Assembly: GCA_026225945.1 (NCBI GenBank)
Contig: JAMJFZ010000165.1
Coordinates: forward strand, 779,501-843,500
DNA length: 64,000 nt
Reading direction: 5' to 3'
Source: Cricetomys ansorgei
Taxonomy: Eukaryota; Chordata; Mammalia; Rodentia; Nesomyidae
This document shows positions 40,190 through 54,351 of the stretch, piece after piece. The notes beneath the pieces are model-generated. The model did no database searches and was not told the DNA's origin. It saw nothing but the letters and a program-made list of their open reading frames with translations. Both the position numbers and the translations under genes were made by a program. Position 1 is the stretch's first letter; every line of letters starts with the position of its first letter.

Positions 40190-40990
40190 TGAGTGCTCCT
40201 CCCCAGAGGCCGTGTCTGGTAGGCCTTTACCCAGCAGAGATGAGCGCTCCTTCCCCAGCCCGAGTACTTAGCCCCTCCCCAAGGCCGCGTGCAATTAAGG
40301 CAGATTGCACACAGCAGTGTGCTCAGGTAAGGGCCTCGTGACCCTCCTCACCGCCGTGTGCGTGTGTGTAAACAGTCAGCGAGCCCAGCTGGGAAAATCC
40401 TTTTGCAAGGGACACAGCTGAATGCCCCTCAAATGGCAGTTGCTGGCTGGGAGGATAGTCACCCACAGGAGGAATTGAGTCAGAATTGTAGGAGGCAGTA
40501 GTCCCTGGCCATAAAGAATTGCTTGGCCCCAGCCTGACCAACCGTTCTGTTCCACAGGCAGAAACAATGTGTCCGGGGATTGAACACAACCCACCTGGCC
40601 TCCGGTGAAACCACAAAGTATTCATAATTTCCTGGTAGCTGCCCACGTCCGTGAGAATGTACCTGCCCCCTCTGCGCCTGCTCACCCTTCATCCTGCTGA
40701 AGGATCGAGGCCTCTCACTCTTCCAATAAAGGAGTCTTGCTTGTTGATCAAGTCTGCCTGCCTCTCCGCCTCCGTTTTCCTACAGCTCCCCCAGAGGCCT
40801 AATGCAATTCAGGCAGAGCCGATGTCGCTTTGAGCGTGAGCAGCAGGTCTTGTGACCCTCCCCACCCTCCGTGGCACAGGTGGTAGTGGTAAACGGTCAA
40901 CGAGCCCAGCTGGGGTGATCCTCTCATAAGGGGCACAGCTGGATGCCCCCAGATGGCAGTTGCTTGGCTCAGAGGATAGCCACGCACGGT
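40190..40990. mobile_element. LTR-like retroelement remnant with a tandem part
   Basis: Two imperfect direct copies of about 200 bp start near 40265 and 40780. Matching landmarks are gcaattaaggcag/gcaattcaggcag and gtgaccctcctcacc/gtgaccctccccacc, offset about 513 bp; both copies then run through cagcgagccc/caacgagccc, an 'agctggggtgatcc'-like block and atggcagttgc. A plus-strand AATAAA sits between them (near 40726), followed by a C/T-rich 'cctctccgcctccg' stretch, as at the end of an endogenous retrovirus LTR. No gag, pol or env frame is visible. The family is not assigned. Confidence 0.5.
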
Positions 40991-41217
40991 AGTTGTCCTT
41001 GCTCAAGTTAAAAAACTCCTCACACGTGCTTGTGCAAGCAACACTAACTACATGTAGCGGGTCTGGGACATACAGAGAGCGCACAGCCACGGGGGAGGGG
41101 CTCGTAGAGAAGAAGGGATCCCGGGACGGGGACAGGACCTTAGAGGGTACGCGTGGATTCGGTCGAGGACATTATATATGTGAATGAAGCTGTGAAAGTA
41201 ATAAAAAAACTAAAGAA

Positions 41218-41400
41218 GGAAGGCTGGGGAGACGGCTCAGCAGTAAGAGCACGGCTGCTCTTGCAGAGGACTCGGGTTCCATTCCCAGCACCCACACGGT
41301 GACTCACAACTGTCTAACTCCAGTTCCAGGGGATCTGATGCTCTCTTCTGGTCTCTTCGAGCACATGGTACCCAGACATGAATGCAGGCAAAGCATTCAT
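41218..41400 (+). repeat. B2 SINE
   Basis: Reads aggctggggagacggctcag, cggctgctcttgcagaggac, cccagcacccacacggtgac, ctcacaactgtctaactcca. Confidence 0.9.
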
Positions 41401-41447
41401 ATATATAAATATATTTTAAAACATTTTTTTAAAAAGTAAACTTGGAG

Positions 41448-41612
41448 CTGAGTGGTGGTGGTGCACGCCTTTAATCCCAGCACTCGGGAGGCAGAGGCAG
41501 GTGGATCTCTGTGAGTTCAAGGCCAGCCTGGTCTACAGAGTGAGTTCTAGGACAGCCAGAGTTACCACAGAGAAACTTGGTCTTGGAAAACAAAAAACAA
41601 AACAAAAAAATA
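41448..41612 (+). repeat. B1 SINE
   Basis: Full B1 from agtggtggtggtgcacgcct to gaaacttggtcttgg with an A/CA tail. It has the 'agagttaccacagaga' variant. Confidence 0.92.
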
Positions 41613-42174
41613 TTAATTTGGAAAGAAATAAAAAAAGAGCAGAACAGGCTACTTCCATTGTGTCTCCACTCCACCCAGCAGAAAGATTGTTCTTGTGTGC
41701 AGGAGTAAGAAGGAGAGTCCCACATCCCTGTCAAGTGCCCCGCTTAGTGAGAGATTGTTTTCTGTGCTGGGGGATGGACCCGGGACCCCCTCATGCTAAG
41801 TGCACGCCCAGCTACAGAGCCACACCCACCATTCTGCAAATGGGTGTGACAGAAAGCCCCCCCTTCTTCTTATGTCTCCAGAACCTTAAGGCCCCACAAG
41901 CCAAGCCTCAGCAGCAGTGCTGCTCCCGGTGGGAGTGACGTTCACAAGCCCCATTTTGTATCCAACCCCCTCCAGGTCACCAGCCTTTTAGACTCGCTTT
42001 ATTTTCCTCGAGGCCGTGTCTCACCTCCTCAACGAGAAGCCACCTCCTAAAGTTTTCAGAAACTTCATAAATAGCACCATCAGGTGGGGGAAGCAAGCAT
42101 TCGACTTGGACTTGGGCGCTTTTCTCTTTAAAAATCTTTTGCTGTAGAAGTGTTTTGCTTGAATGCACGTAAGT

Positions 42175-42345
42175 ACGCTGTGTGTGTACCTGGTGCCCTC
42201 AGAGGCCAGAAGAGGCCATCAGATCACTTGGAACTGGAGTTACAGATGGTTGGAAGCCATTGAGTGGGTACTGGGAATCAAACCTGGGTCCTCTGCAAGA
42301 GCAGCAAGGACTCTTAACTGATGAGCTATGTCTCCAGCCCCTTCC
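42175..42345 (-). repeat. B2 SINE, reverse orientation
   Basis: Reads gtgccctcagaggccagaag, gatcacttggaactggagtt, tgggaatcaaacctgggtcc, tgagctatgtctccagcccc. Confidence 0.9.
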
Positions 42346-42368
42346 TCTCAGGACATTTTACATTTAAA

Positions 42369-42370
<2 letters not shown>

Positions 42371-42399
<29 letters not shown>

Positions 42400-42400
42400 C
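42371..42400 (+). repeat. (TG)n microsatellite
   Basis: About 14 TG units. Confidence 0.9.
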
Positions 42401-42584
42401 TTTCTCATGTTTGAGATTTTCCCCCATAATTTCTGAATAATCAGCTCATACAACAGAGCATACAGCCATGCTCTTCAGCACTAGGAGGCTGAGGCAGGAG
42501 GATCTCGAGTTCAAGGTCAGCCTGGACTAAAATATAAAACTCCTGTGTCTATCTGCCTTAGCACCTCAACTCCAAAAGCAAAGT

Positions 42585-42665
42585 CAGCCAAAGGCTGTAG
42601 CTCGGCAGCGCAGCACAGGCTCCGCCCTGGGTTTGATCCTCGGCACCAAGTAAATAAATTAAAAA
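42585..42665 (+). repeat. ID-like SINE
   Basis: Reads aggctgtagctcggcagcgc, ctgggtttgatcctcggcac, the A and B box text of an ID-type element, then an A-rich tail. Confidence 0.65.
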
Positions 42666-43374
42666 AAAAAAACAAAAACTAAGATTATCCAAGGAATTCT
42701 GACATTTGATGTTTACTTGGGAACGGCAGAGCGTTGCCATAACAACACACACACCACCATAAATTATGGTGTAGTTACAGAACTTGAGCAAGAGGTTTTT
42801 AAAGATGAAGATGTTGACAGCAGATGTTGGTTGTTTTGAAACAATAACTCCTGCCCAGGATGACTAAAAACAAGAGTGACGTGGGGCTAAGCCGACAGCT
42901 GCCTGCAGATGTCTTAAGTTCTTCTTGGGTAAGGTTGCCCTGGCTTCTGTGCAGCTTGTGTTCCTGGGAGTTTCGAGATAGTTCCTACCAGGCTATCATA
43001 GGCAAGAATGCTTCCTACATAACCTCCCAAGTTCATTTATCTTTTTAATTACATTTTTTATATTACTAGGGGTGGGGCATGCTTGTCACTATATGTGGGG
43101 GAGTCAGAGGGCACCTTTGTGGAGTTGGTTTTTTCTACAACCTTTATGTGGGTGTGGGGATTGAACTCAAGTCTCGAAGCTTGGATGGCGAGTGCCTTTA
43201 CCCACTGATTTCCACCCTTTGTTTTACCACCTGTCATGTGAGCTAGCATGCCAGTCAAGAGGGCAGCTTGCCACAATTGATCTCCTTCTACTGTACGGGT
43301 CCCAGGATCGAACTGAATTGGTCGTGCTTAGTGGCAAGCACCGTTTCCACTCAGCTATCTCTCTGGACTTTTTT

Positions 43375-43670
43375 TTTTCATCTTTCACCTGGATGTATGT
43401 TTGCGCATCATGCGCATGCCTGGTGCCTGTGGCGATCAGAAGAGGACTACGGATCCCCTGGACCTGGAGTTGCAGATGGTTCTGAACCACCATGTAGGTG
43501 CTTCAAACTGAACATAGGTCTTCTGCAAACACTGCTCCTAGCCACTGAGCCACCTCTCCAGGCCCCTTGTTTGCTGAGTGTTTCACTAGGTAGGCCACGC
43601 TGTCTTTGAACTCAGTTGACCTGCCTTAGCCTCCCAAGTGCTGGGATTGCAGGAGTGTGCCAGGAGCCTG
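43375..43670 (-). repeat. B2 SINE and B1 fragment, reverse orientation
   Basis: B2: agaagaggactacggatccc, ctggacctggagttgcagat, tgagccacctctccaggccc. An abbreviated reverse B1 follows: cctcccaagtgctgggattg. Confidence 0.85.
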
Positions 43671-43744
43671 GTCCCGTTCTCCTCCTCTTCTTTCATTGCC
43701 ACAAGCAACCCTGTTTCCACTGAATTTTAAATTTTTTGGTGTTT

Positions 43745-44190
43745 GTTTGAAACATTCCATCCTGCAAGGAAGCTCCTTAAGCAGGTAGGTAAACAACTCA
43801 AAATAGATCCAGGAAGTTCCTGAAACTGACCAGATTCACTAGATCCCTCCCCGAGTAAACAATGAAGGCTGAGTTTCCCTCTCAGATGAAGGAAGCTGAG
43901 CTGCATAGGAGAGTCTTTGCACAGAACAGACCACCTTCCTGGAAGAGACTCAGACCAACGGAGGAACCGGCACCAGGACAGGACACTCCAGCCTGTTGAA
44001 CGGCCTGCAGGCTGTGCAGTGAGCTCCGGGTTCCCAGCTCTGTGAGCTGTAACTCACACTGGGGTGGGCTTTGGTGATGCAGCTGTCCTTGAGTCGTTTC
44101 TGCTCCTGTAAGTGGCCCCTGCCCCATATTTCTGTAAGTAACCCCAATAAAACTCACTGGTTTTTGGACTTTGGTCTGTCAGGGTTCCTA
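43745..44190 (+). mobile_element. Solo-LTR-like segment
   Basis: An unbroken non-SINE block with a plus-strand AATAAA at 44146-44151 in 'ccccaataaaactcactgg', followed by a short T/G-rich stretch. This arrangement is typical of the R-U5 end of rodent endogenous retroviral LTRs. No matching second LTR or coding part was seen. The family is not assigned and the 5' edge is a guess. Confidence 0.4.
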
Positions 44191-44242
44191 TTGGGGTGAG
44201 TAGAAGGAAAGGTTTTGTCACAATATTTCTCTTTTGAAAGAT

Positions 44243-44390
44243 GAGGAAAGGAGATGGGTCGGTGGTTATGAGCACATGCTGTTCTTCCAGAGGACCCGGA
44301 GTTTCAGTTCCAGCACTGAACTTACAGCCCCTCTTTTGGCCTCTATAGGCACCCATACACACATGGCAGACACATAAATCCTTAAAAATT
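44243..44390 (+). repeat. B2 SINE, diverged
   Basis: Reads ggagatgggtcggtggttat, gctgttcttccagaggaccc, ttccagcactgaacttacag. Confidence 0.75.
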
Positions 44391-45264
44391 TAAAATGAAA
44401 ACAAGCCAACCAACCAAAGTGTGGGAAAAACCTCATACTTTGGAGATTAAACCACAAAGGGCTACTTCCTGTCTCAGCTGCGAGCATGCTACATGTGAAG
44501 ACCGCTTACCAAGGTGGGCAGGTAGGCAGAAGAGGGGGGAGGAGTTACATCCTTGCTTCTACCTTGCTGGGATGGAATCCATGGCCGTCCACGTGCCAGG
44601 TAAGTACTCTACCACTGAACAGCATCTCCGGTTCCAAATCCTCACAGAAAACCAACCAATCAATGATGGCAGACATGGCCAAGCCCACAAACCCAGTTAA
44701 GTGGGTTTGTTATTTAGACACAAAGAGAAAACTGCCAATGGTCTACCACTGCACACGGACGGCTCTTTGGGGACTGGTGTATGGATGTCTCCTTACACAC
44801 TCTGCGTAATGAAGCAGCCTAGCTGGCCTGACACGTGGCAGCGACGGCAGATCCCAGGGAAAGTTTACAAGACTTGCTTCACCTAGGACAGCCATCACTA
44901 GGAGTGACTGACTTTTTAATCGGGGTCTCTGTGAACCCCTCTTCAGGTTCCATTCACAGAACCCAAGAAAACACACGTAAGTCATCAGAGGACATTGCAG
45001 AGGGCCGTGGGCCGGCACAAAACCTACGCCCCTCTGGTCACTGTCCCAGGCTTCAGAACCTGGACTCTCAGGCCTCTGCTTGCAGTGTCTCAGATGACAA
45101 ATGTCACCCATCTGGCCCCTTTCCCGGAGGCCAGAGCATTCCTGCAGTAATGACCTGGCGCAGGCTTTCTGTGTCTCCCACTCAAATCACCTCATTAGCA
45201 AAGTCAGGTGTCATCGGTAGGGACTTATTAAGGTTGACACAGGTCATTCCCATCAAGAAATTCC

Positions 45265-45400
45265 TGCTGGGCAGTGGTGGCGCATGCCTTTAATCCCAGT
45301 ACTCAGGAGGCAGTCTAGCCTGGTCTACAGAGTGAGTTCCAAGACAGCTGGAGTTACAACAGAGAAACCCTGCCTCGAAAAACAAAACAAAAACAAATTC
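45265..45400 (+). repeat. B1 SINE, internally shortened
   Basis: Reads gctgggcagtggtggcgcat, cccagtactcaggaggcagt, then directly ctagcctggtctacagagtg and gaaaccctgcctcg. About 25 bp of the middle is missing. Confidence 0.88.
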
Positions 45401-46186
45401 CAAGGGTTTTAGGAGCTGTGACCATAACTAGGGACAAAGCCAAATAAGTACGTAATAAAATAAGCAGGCAGAAAAGATGACTTCCCAGACATCAACCCAG
45501 GATTTGATCCACTGTTTCCCCTGAGCAACACAATATCTGGGGCCATCCTAGGGCTGAGAGTGAGTTGAAGCAAGCCTTGAACCCCAGATTTTCTCATCTT
45601 GACAGAGGTAGGAGTTCAGTTGCTCCTCACTTTTCTTAGCCCTGGCCAAAACTTCACAGGTCACTAGCAAAGGAATGTGGCTTGGTTGGTGCTTATCTGC
45701 GCTGTAGCTGGAAGCCTAGGGCTGAGCCCATTTTCTGATAAGGTGTCTTCCTTTTTCCGTGGGACCACACCTTATGCAGAAGGTGCTCTTGCAAGACCTT
45801 GATGCTTTTTGAGCTCCACAGGCAAATGAGGCTACTCCAGTATCCTTGTCTTAACCAAACCAATGGATCCCATCTCTGGGTACTAGACTCTCCCCTGCCT
45901 GTACCCTATAAATGTAACCACCTTCGCTTTAATGAGATATGCTCCTCTGACAGCCTTTCCTGAGAGTCTGATTTGTTCTCAGCAGCAGCTCAGTCCTCTG
46001 ATCTGGGGACTTGCCAGGATGCGTTGACCACACCCTGTGCTTTCCTTCCAGGGGCTGAGCTGGCTACAGATAGCTCAGCCTTGCACCTTTCAGCCATGCA
46101 CCAGGAAGGGAAGCGAGAGAGAAAACCAATGGACTGTTGGAATCCTTAAGCCAGGACATGGTTAATCTCAGTTTAAAAACTCTAGG

Positions 46187-46480
46187 TAAACCAGGTGGCA
46201 TATATCTTTAATCCCAGCACTTGGGAGGCAGAGGCAGGCAGATCTCTGAGTTCTGTGAGCCTGGTCTGCAGAGTTCCAGGACAGCCAGAGTTACAACAGA
46301 GAAACCCTGTTTCAAAAGCAAAAAACAAAAATGCCAAAACAAACAAAAAACTAACTCTGGTTAAAATACCCAGCCGGGTGAGGTAGTACACACCTTTAAT
46401 CCCAGCTCTCAGGAGGCAGAGGCAGGCAGATCTCTGAGTTCAAACACAGCTAGCCACACAGAGGAACTATCTAGAAAAAC
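46187..46480 (+). repeat. Two B1 SINEs in series
   Basis: Copy one at 46187-46335 (cccagcacttgggaggcaga to gaaaccctgtttc), copy two at 46372-46480 (agccgggtgaggtagtacac to the gaggaactatct end). Confidence 0.88.
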
Positions 46481-47794
46481 CAACCAACCAAAGATTTCTA
46501 TTTCCCAGTACAAGCTTGTCTATTCATAAATTCCGCGGCTGTGTCAGTAGCTCAGACAGAGCCGGGAATAAGCTGCACTGTGGAAATTCCTTGGATCTAC
46601 ACCTGCTCTTTTCCATCTTGGAATACTTGGCTCAGGGAGCTGATGGATGTGGCTCTACAGCCACAGCCCTGGGGGCCGGGCAGAACTGAGGAGATTGTCA
46701 CAGTGCAAGCGGGAGGCAGACTGGAGACCCGACCGACCCTAGCCCGGTTCCAGATACCTGACTTAGGGGTCTGGTGGTTGTCCCACAGGCTCCCCCCAGC
46801 AGCTCTTGCTTGGGTCTCTCAGGCTGGAGGATGGTGGTCCATGCTCAGCTGCAGATGTCACCTGTGGTGCTTGGCACTCAGCCTGTCAGGCTCACAGCAG
46901 AGCAATTCTGTCCTTCACCTCGGTGGGTGAACATGAGAGCAGATGGGAGTATCCTGACGTCAGGATGGGCAAGCAGTAGAATGAGCATCATAGAAGTCAG
47001 CCGAGGCCAGAACACAGTGAGAGCAACCAGCTTTCTGGCACATGGTCTGGCTGTGCCAGACCCTGGGTCCCGTTCTCATTGGTCCAGGATTACCCCATTG
47101 ACACAGGGCCTCTGGCTCAAGTGAGGGAGGGGATTGCAGTGTCTCTTTAGCGGGGGACCACTGCCCCAGCAAGGCACTTTCCACATAAACTCCTCTTTCC
47201 CTGCCCCTTGGTTGGTGGGGAAGGAGGTGGTGATTGTTGCTCTAACTTTCATAGCCATTCCTGAGCAGGGAGTGGATATGAAAACCTGGACCTGATCCCT
47301 ATCTTCAGAAACCAGAGCCCTGGTCCTGGTGAGTGTGAGCCAGAAGCTGCGGTGTAGCTGTGGAGGGTCAGATTCAGCACCTTGGAGAGAGAACAGCCCT
47401 GCGCCTAGAACCTCATGGAACCTTGAGGTTTGGCTCTACAGCAGAAGCGCAGTCTGGCGATGCAGATGTGATTAAACAGGTTCCAGGGGGTGACTGGCCA
47501 GGTTCTAGTACCAAGGGTGCACCCTGCCCAGTCCTGCAAGATGGCCACTCCCTGAACACTGCAGGGAAGTTCAAAAGCTGTATCTCTCAGGTTGTCCTAC
47601 CTGGCCCCATTACCCCACAGCACTGGGTCTTAGAGCAGGCTCTCTGGCACTTGGAGATGGGGAGATGAATGGCTAATCAGGTTCTCCGGAGGGATCTGGG
47701 GGCTGGCCTTACAGCTGCTGGGTCCCCTCTGTGCCAGAGGCCACAGAGCACCTCCACATCCGGCAGTATCATTGGAAGGACCAGAAAAGGTCAG

Positions 47795-48090
47795 GGGCCA
47801 TGACTAAGTTTGTTATAAATACACGTGTTTTTTGTTGGTTAACACAGGGCATAGACGGTGCTGTACAGAGCTGGTATAGGCTTGGGGCTGAACGCCACAG
47901 AGATAAGACAGACACACACACTGAGTCCACCCAGCAGGGCAGGCCAGGCAGCATTTGGGGCCTGTAACACTTGGTTGGTGAGCGAGAGCCATTTGGGAGT
48001 CTAGTCCAGGGCTGGGGGCCCTAGACACCTTGGAAGCTCCTTGGTCCAGTCTGATTGAGGTCTCGGGCGGTGTCGTGGTGGCACCTGGGC
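47795..48090 (-). other. SRM: SRM 3' UTR (approximate)
   Basis: About 290 nt after the SRM stop on the minus strand look continuous and SINE-free and end near 'gtgtatttataac'. There is no canonical AATAAA on that strand close by, so a variant signal is likely and the left limit is uncertain. Confidence 0.55.
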
Positions 48091-51200
<3,110 letters not shown>

Positions 51201-52169
51201 CCTCGATTTTTGGCCGCTCACTGGGCTTGTGTGTCTAGTGCGGTGCGCGGCGGGCTTGTGTTTACTTGGAGGGTGGTCCCCACACTTGGCTGCTTTGCTG
51301 TGGATCGTGAGCCAGGAGCGGGTGGCCGCGGGATGAAGAGCGGCGCTCTCTCCTGAAGTGTCTAAATTTACCAGCAGAGCCCAGGAAGAGGCCCGGCACG
51401 TGCATATTCAGCGCCAGAAAGCGCTGGCGCGCGAGGGTTTTTTATTTTTTATTTTTTTACAAGCTGGGTCTTGCTTCTTGAAGGGTGGGAGGGAACTTGC
51501 TGCTTTTATGAAAATGTCAAGGAACTTATCAGAATCACATTAAGCATGCTAATGACCAATATTAAATGCTAATTGCTCCACACACAGTTCGAATGCTGAG
51601 GAAGGAGGATGAACCCGGAATAAGCTATTCCTGACACGGTGCCGGGGATGGCTTCTGACTGACATTCAACAGCCTCCACCTGGAGCGGGAGCGTGCTCCC
51701 TTGTCATAACTCGCAGGCTGAAGGGCGTGAGCTGTTGCTTTGAGCTGTGGCCTCAAGCCTGGGAGCCCTGTTTGTGCCTTGGGTGGGTGGGGGTGGGGAG
51801 TGAGGAAGGTAGTTCTAGAAAATTTGCCACAGCATCCAAGGATCAGAGTGGCCCAGATGAAGATATTTGGTCCAGTTTTACAGGCTTGAGGGACAGCCTG
51901 TACTCTGGTGAGAGAGTCGGTGCAGTTCTGCCTCTGGGCTATATACTTGGCTGTTAACTTGCCAGGAGCCCTGAGCCTAAATGCTGATGCCACAAGGCTA
52001 GGAATGGTTCCTGGAGCTAGCAGACCCTGAAGATCCCTCCCCTGGGAAGCAAGGGAGGGGAACAAGTTGCTGTAGCATGTGCCTTCCAGGAGGCCGAGTT
52101 GGCCACACCTTTCAGCGTTAGGAAGACTGAGCTACTGAAAAAACTCCAAGTGAAGCCTGGGTGGGGAAG

Positions 52170-52310
52170 GGTGGGGGATGGCACACGCCTTTAATCCTAG
52201 CACTTGGGGAAGTCAGAGGCAGGTGAATCTCTGAGTTTGAGTCCAGCCTGGTCCACGTAGTAGTGAGTTCAGAACAACCAGAGCTATATAGAAACAAACA
52301 AGAAACCCTG
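52170..52310 (+). repeat. B1 SINE
   Basis: Reads gatggcacacgcctttaatc, agtccagcctggtccacgta, ccagagctatatagaaac. Confidence 0.85.
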
Positions 52311-52794
52311 CAAGCAAAACTCTGCCAAAAGCACAACTACCAGAAGTGCAGCCAGCTGGGGACCAGGAGGGAAGGCTGTGGTTTTGCCTTTAGTCTCACT
52401 ACCCAGTCCACCGAAAACCACAATGCTACTTCAGATGCCAGGCAGAAACCAGGTTGTCTCCCTAGTCAGGACAGCCATGCCATCTCTCCCAGTGCTGAGA
52501 TGTACAAAGGGAGAGAAGGCAGGCCAGGGCAGTGGCAGGGTGAGCCAGCGGGGAAGCAGCTGTGGTTGAATGGGAGCGCACTCCGCAGTTGTGTGGCTTG
52601 GCAAGCTGCTTGAGGTGCTCTGAGCAGAGAGGGCCCTTTAGGAACTCTCCTGCCGCAGCCTCCTCCTGCAGTCTGAGAAACGGAGACCAACCAGAGACCC
52701 ACCTGAGGTCAGGGCTGCTGCTCTTATGGAGTGGAGCTCTCATGGGTGACAAGCGCTCAGGCTTCTTAATGGTTTGGGGGATAAATTTCAGAGA

Positions 52795-52945
52795 AGGACC
52801 TGTGAGTGGCTCAGTGGATAAAGGCATTTGCAACCATGCCAGAAGACCTCGGCTCAATCCTTGGGACCCACACGGTGGAAGGAGAGAAAACAACTCCTGC
52901 AGTTTTCCTCAGACCTCAATCCCTATGCATACACCCACTAAATAA
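52795..52945 (+). repeat. B2/B3-type SINE
   Basis: Reads ggacctgtgagtggctcagt, ctcggctcaatccttgggac, cctcagacctcaatcccta. Confidence 0.65.
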
Positions 52946-53499
52946 TCGTTAAAAGTTTCCAGAGAAGAAGGTTCGCAGCTTAAGTATCTGTGAAAACATC
53001 ATGGCGGGGCTGGGCACATGGCCAGCGGCAGAGCGATGGCTCAGAAGTACAAGGTGAGCGGGTTTTGAAGCCAGAGGCTGCTGTGCTGGCTCCCTCAACA
53101 GCTCACCTTGGGGGCAGGAGGAGTCAAGCATCTGCTCACAGATTATCTAAGGAGCCCAATGCTGGGTGGCCAGATGGGCTCAGGGGACAAAGGCGCTTGT
53201 CATCAAGGCTCATGCCTTGCGTTTGATTCCCCACAACCAGAGTGGAGAGTAAGAATCCCACCTCTGACCTCTGACCACACGGGCAGTTACACGCATGCCT
53301 CACGCACGGTAAGTCTAACTACACATTTTTAAAGAGCCGTTCAGTGTCACATCATGGATAGTACAAAACAGTGTGTGCAATACCCAGTAATCTCAGCCTC
53401 AGGAAGCGGAGGCGGGAGAATCGGTTCGGGGTCACTCTTGACTACACAGCAAGTCTGAAGCCAGAACCTGTCTCAAAGAGCTAAAAATGGGGTGAGGGG

Positions 53500-53680
53500 T
53501 AGGGGCTGCAGAAATGACTCAATGGGTAAAGGCACCTGCCACGAAGCTTGGCAAGTTGAGTTTGATCTCCAAGACCCACATGATAGGAGACTGATTCCCA
53601 TAAATTGTCCTCTGACCCCCACACTAGACTGTGCACGTGCACACACACAGACACACACACAACAAATGATGTAAAAAGAA
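53500..53680 (+). repeat. B2/B3-type SINE with CA tail
   Basis: Reads ggggctgcagaaatgactca, gagtttgatctccaagaccc, tgtcctctgacccccacact and a short CA run. Confidence 0.75.
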
Positions 53681-54234
53681 AAGGAAAAGCTGGACGGGCT
53701 AGGAATATTAGCTCACTTGCCTAGCAGTGCGATGAGAGCTGGGTGTGGTGGCTCGCACCTGTGATCACAGTGCTCTGGAGGCTGGGGTAGGTTAGCCTGT
53801 GAGTTTAAAGCCAGCCTGGGCTCACAGTGAGACCTTGTCTCAGAGAACGGGAGGAGACAGTACTGCTAGATATAGTGGCATACACTTGTGAGCCCAGGAC
53901 TCGGAGACTGAGGCAGGAGGACTGAAGCTGGAGTGCAGCCTAGACTGGATGACAATGAGACCATGCCCAGTGTCCCCACGTCATGAGCTGAGGGAGGCAG
54001 AGCCGGCTCTCCCAGCAGTGCGTCATGAGTAGCTGAGGCAGAGCCAGGCCATGGCAAGACTGGCCCCCAGCAGCTCCCAGATCCCCCAGATGCAGAGGGT
54101 GAGCACCCTTGCACTCCCGTGGGCATGGCTTTGGGTTTCTGGGCATGCTCCTCTCCTGGTCTCTGAACAGGGTGAGATCGTCCTTCCTGCCAGAGCTGTG
54201 GTGAAAGTGAAAAATAAAGCCAGAACCAGCTTTC

Positions 54235-54320
54235 TTCCAGTAGAAATGAATTTTAATGACTCTAAAATGGGTTTGTACAAAGTAGCACTGCCCGCAGGCC
54301 CCGTGGTCTCTCCAATACCA
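54235..54320 (-). other. EXOSC10: EXOSC10 3' UTR
   Basis: A short UTR follows the TAG stop on the minus strand, with a variant poly(A) signal ATTAAA at 54257-54252. The cleavage point is estimated. Confidence 0.65.
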
Positions 54321-54351
54321 CTATCTCTTTGGCCAGTTGTGCCGGAAGCCT
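54321..54351 (-). CDS. EXOSC10: EXOSC10 last exon, coding part
   Basis: Acceptor ctgcag| at 54352. In the conserved frame it encodes GFRHNWPKR and stops at TAG (54321-54323). As the sequence stands the preceding exon feeds it in the wrong frame. Confidence 0.9.

Larger units (their letters stand above)
38450..47790. other. MASP2-SRM intergenic region
   Basis: No coding exon could be supported. It contains B1, B2 and ID-like SINEs, two LTR-like segments (about 40190-40990 and 43745-44190) and stretches I cannot assign, mainly 39320-40180, 44400-45260, 45600-46150 and 46500-47790. Open frames of up to 152 codons here show no family resemblance. The MASP2 promoter must lie at its left edge, but I see no decisive element. 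Confidence 0.7.
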
